Positions 6,004 to 7,603 of a stretch of DNA of 7,603 nucleotides are shown piece by piece. The stretch lies in assembly GCA_913058555.1 (NCBI GenBank), contig CAJXRJ010000360.1, positions 1-7,603 on the forward strand, given 5' to 3'. How positions within the stretch are numbered: the first letter of the stretch is position 1; each line of letters opens with the position of its first letter. The notes beneath the pieces were generated by a model. That model did no database searches. It was not told the origin of the DNA and saw only the letters and a list, made by a program, of their open reading frames with translations. This DNA is from an uncultured bacterium (GTDB taxonomy: Bacteria; Planctomycetota; UBA1135; GCA-002686595). The translations under genes were made by a program, and so were the position numbers.

Positions 6004-7603
6004 CTACTTCCGCCGAAGCTGATCCCTTAGGAGTTCCTCAGCGCCACGGCCATCGATGGCGCCCCTGGGAAGCCGGCCCGTCGCCTTGCCAGGGTCTTCC
6101 CCCACCTCCACGATCGCCCGGTCGACCACGACCTTGCCGTGCCAACGGGCATGCACGCTCCAGATGCCGTTTGAGAGCCCTTCGATCCGAAGATCCTCGC
6201 CGCCGGGGAGAACAAAGGGATCCCGGGGCACCCCCTCGACCTGAACGGTCACCGGCAGCCCCTGGAATCGACCTGGCAGGTCGATCACGAGCTCCCCGTC
6301 ATCATCCGTGGTCGGCACGAGATGGAGGGTCACCTCGCTCTGCCCCTGGGGAATGCATGCCGCCGCCTCGAGGGATCCGGCCTGGGCCGTCGCCGTCACG
6401 TAATAGGTCGTGATGAGCTTGGGATTTCGGCTGAAGAAGAAGATGCCCTTGCTGTCCGTGCTCAGCTTCTGAAAGGCCTCGGGCGCGGGGGGCATCACCA
6501 TCTGCGAGGCGAAGCGCGGATCCCGCTGCCCGAATCCCCGGGCCGAAGCCACCGATTGGTCCGCCGCCTCGACCTTGACGGTGGCACCAGAAATGGGCGC
6601 GCCTTCGAAGAGAACCCGTCCGCGCACGGTCGGCGATCCTTCAAAGTTGAGCACCACCGAACCGGTCTTCCCCTTCTGAAGCCGCGCCTGGACTGACTCG
6701 GGAGTGGCCTTGGCGCCGCGGTGGAACCCGTGCACGCTGATCGCTTCTGGGGGCAGCCCCGAGAGCGTCACGCGCCCGCTTGCGGGGATCTCCACCGGGT
6801 TGATCTCATACCACGGGAAGTCGTGCTGCCCCCGGCCGGGGCCCGCGGCGGGGATCAGGTAGGCGTACGAGGGTCCCGTCGCACCGGCCCGCTTGCCCAC
6901 GGAGAGCTGCAGCGTGGCTGACCTGGCGAGCCCGATCGGAATCTTCGCCTCGATGCCCAGGCCGAGGGAGAACTTGCGCCGCGTCGTGACGTAACCGTCC
7001 AGGCGCGCGGTCGCGACCACGGTGCCCGAGGGCACGTTGCCCAGGGTGAAACCACCTTCGCTGTCGGTGAAGGCGACGCGGCCATCGATCCGAACTTCCG
7101 CGCCGCTCAAGGCGGCACCGCGATCGTCGGTGACCGTGCCGGAAATGAACGACGAGTTCGCGAAGCTCACGTGCAGCGGCGACGTGGAGAGCTGAGCCAA
7201 GAGCACTTCCCTCTCGACCATCAGCCCCGAAGGCGTGGCAATCCGGACGATCGACAGCCCTTGCCACAAATCGCCCGCACCGAACGTGCCCTCGCTGTCC
7301 GTCCGCAGCACGCGCCCTTCGTTGGGGCCGTGGATGAAGGTCACCTCAGCGGGCAAAGGCCTGCCGGTGGGCCCGCGCAGCGTTCCCTCGAGGCGAGCGT
7401 TCGCGCCGCCTCGAATCGCCTGGGCCCCGTCGGGCACCTCAACGCTCTTATCGAGGAGCTTGGTGAGCTCCACCTCGAGGGGCCGCTCCACGGTCATGGC
7501 CGCCCCCACCAAGGAAGGGCCGCCCGCGTCCCGGCCCGTGTTCGGCGCCACAAACTCGGGCTCGTCCGGGGCGGGTCCCACGGCCGTGACCTCCCCCATC
7601 CCC
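6004..7603 (-). CDS. Multi-domain carboxypeptidase-regulatory-like beta-sandwich protein (5' end off window)
   Basis: At least 531 residues; the first ATG seen is at 7599-7597, but the frame is still open at the window edge. No signal peptide or Shine-Dalgarno is visible there, so the true N-terminus, probably with a signal or membrane anchor, likely lies outside. Counting from that Met, three segments follow the pattern of carboxypeptidase-D regulatory-like (transthyretin-fold) domains, each with a G-x-V-x-D or similar start and an [S/T]-D-S-x-G-x-F turn: about 68-135 (RTDSEGTF), 151-225 (ISGTVTDDRGAALSGAEVRIDG, FTDSEGGF) and 324-402 (VRGRVLFEGAPISGATVKV, STDSKGIF). Beta-rich regions at about 228-320 and 430-505 may be divergent copies. 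There are no catalytic residues of a peptidase, no membrane segment and only one Cys. Such domains are usually extracellular or periplasmic structural or binding modules. The ligand and role are unknown. It ends 27 bases before hutH. Confidence 0.8.
   Translation of the reverse strand, partial: GMGEVTAVGPAPDEPEFVAPNTGRDAGGPSLVGAAMTVERPLEVELTKLLDKSVEVPDGAQAIRGGANARLEGTLRGPTGRPLPAEVTFIHGPNEGRVLRTDSEGTFGAGDLWQGLSIVRIATPSGLMVEREVLLAQLSTSPLHVSFANSSFISGTVTDDRGAALSGAEVRIDGRVAFTDSEGGFTLGNVPSGTVVATARLDGYVTTRRKFSLGLGIEAKIPIGLARSATLQLSVGKRAGATGPSYAYLIPAAGPGRGQHDFPWYEINPVEIPASGRVTLSGLPPEAISVHGFHRGAKATPESVQARLQKGKTGSVVLNFEGSPTVRGRVLFEGAPISGATVKVEAADQSVASARGFGQRDPRFASQMVMPPAPEAFQKLSTDSKGIFFFSRNPKLITTYYVTATAQAGSLEAAACIPQGQSEVTLHLVPTTDDDGELVIDLPGRFQGLPVTVQVEGVPRDPFVLPGGEDLRIEGLSNGIWSVHARWHGKVVVDRAIVEVGEDPGKATGRLPRGAIDGRGAEELLRDQLRRK

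Noticed and set aside
4708..6030. 440-codon plus-strand ORF antisense to hutH
   Set aside because: HutH is unambiguous from its active-site motifs; the antisense frame is open only because of GC-rich codon use.

Overview
The window looks like the left end of an assembled contig from a GC-rich Gram-negative bacterium. The left end is marked by a sequencing adapter. High GC, third codon positions dominated by G and C, an outer-membrane-type beta-barrel candidate and a large protein built from carboxypeptidase-regulatory-like beta-sandwich repeats would fit Planctomycetota or Myxococcota. I infer that from style only, and no single gene settles the taxonomy.

Layout: bases 1-48 are Illumina/Nextera i7 library adapter, not genomic DNA. 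Next to it is the N-terminal 161 codons of a LysR-family regulator of the NhaR type (minus strand, 532 down to 49), cut by the contig end. Divergent from it, on the plus strand, are a short HPF/RaiA-type ribosome-associated protein (689-1048) and a 203-residue exported protein with an H-x-S motif and a terminal beta-barrel signature, tentatively PagL-like (1185-1796). The second plus-strand gene converges on a minus-strand block that fills the rest of the window. In its transcription order that block is a large multi-domain beta-sandwich protein (open at the right edge, ending at 6004), histidine ammonia-lyase hutH (5976-4423) and the RNA-binding transcription accessory protein tex (4285-1904).

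The beta-sandwich gene and hutH are 27 bases apart and are probably co-transcribed. Between hutH and tex I see a terminator-like hairpin with a T-rich tail, then a plausible sigma-70-type promoter, then a strong GC hairpin at the expected 5' end of the tex message. Tex therefore probably forms its own transcription unit. Translation and stress-related functions (HPF, Tex) share the window with amino-acid catabolism (HutH, which makes urocanate from histidine). No other hut gene is visible, and I see no evidence that these genes form one system.

I did not find a convincing new biological system, mobile element, CRISPR array, tRNA or rRNA. Most items worth a second look are the adapter artefact, several small RNA-level structures in the intergenic gaps, an unusual residue in HutH, and two poorly characterised exported or surface-type proteins.
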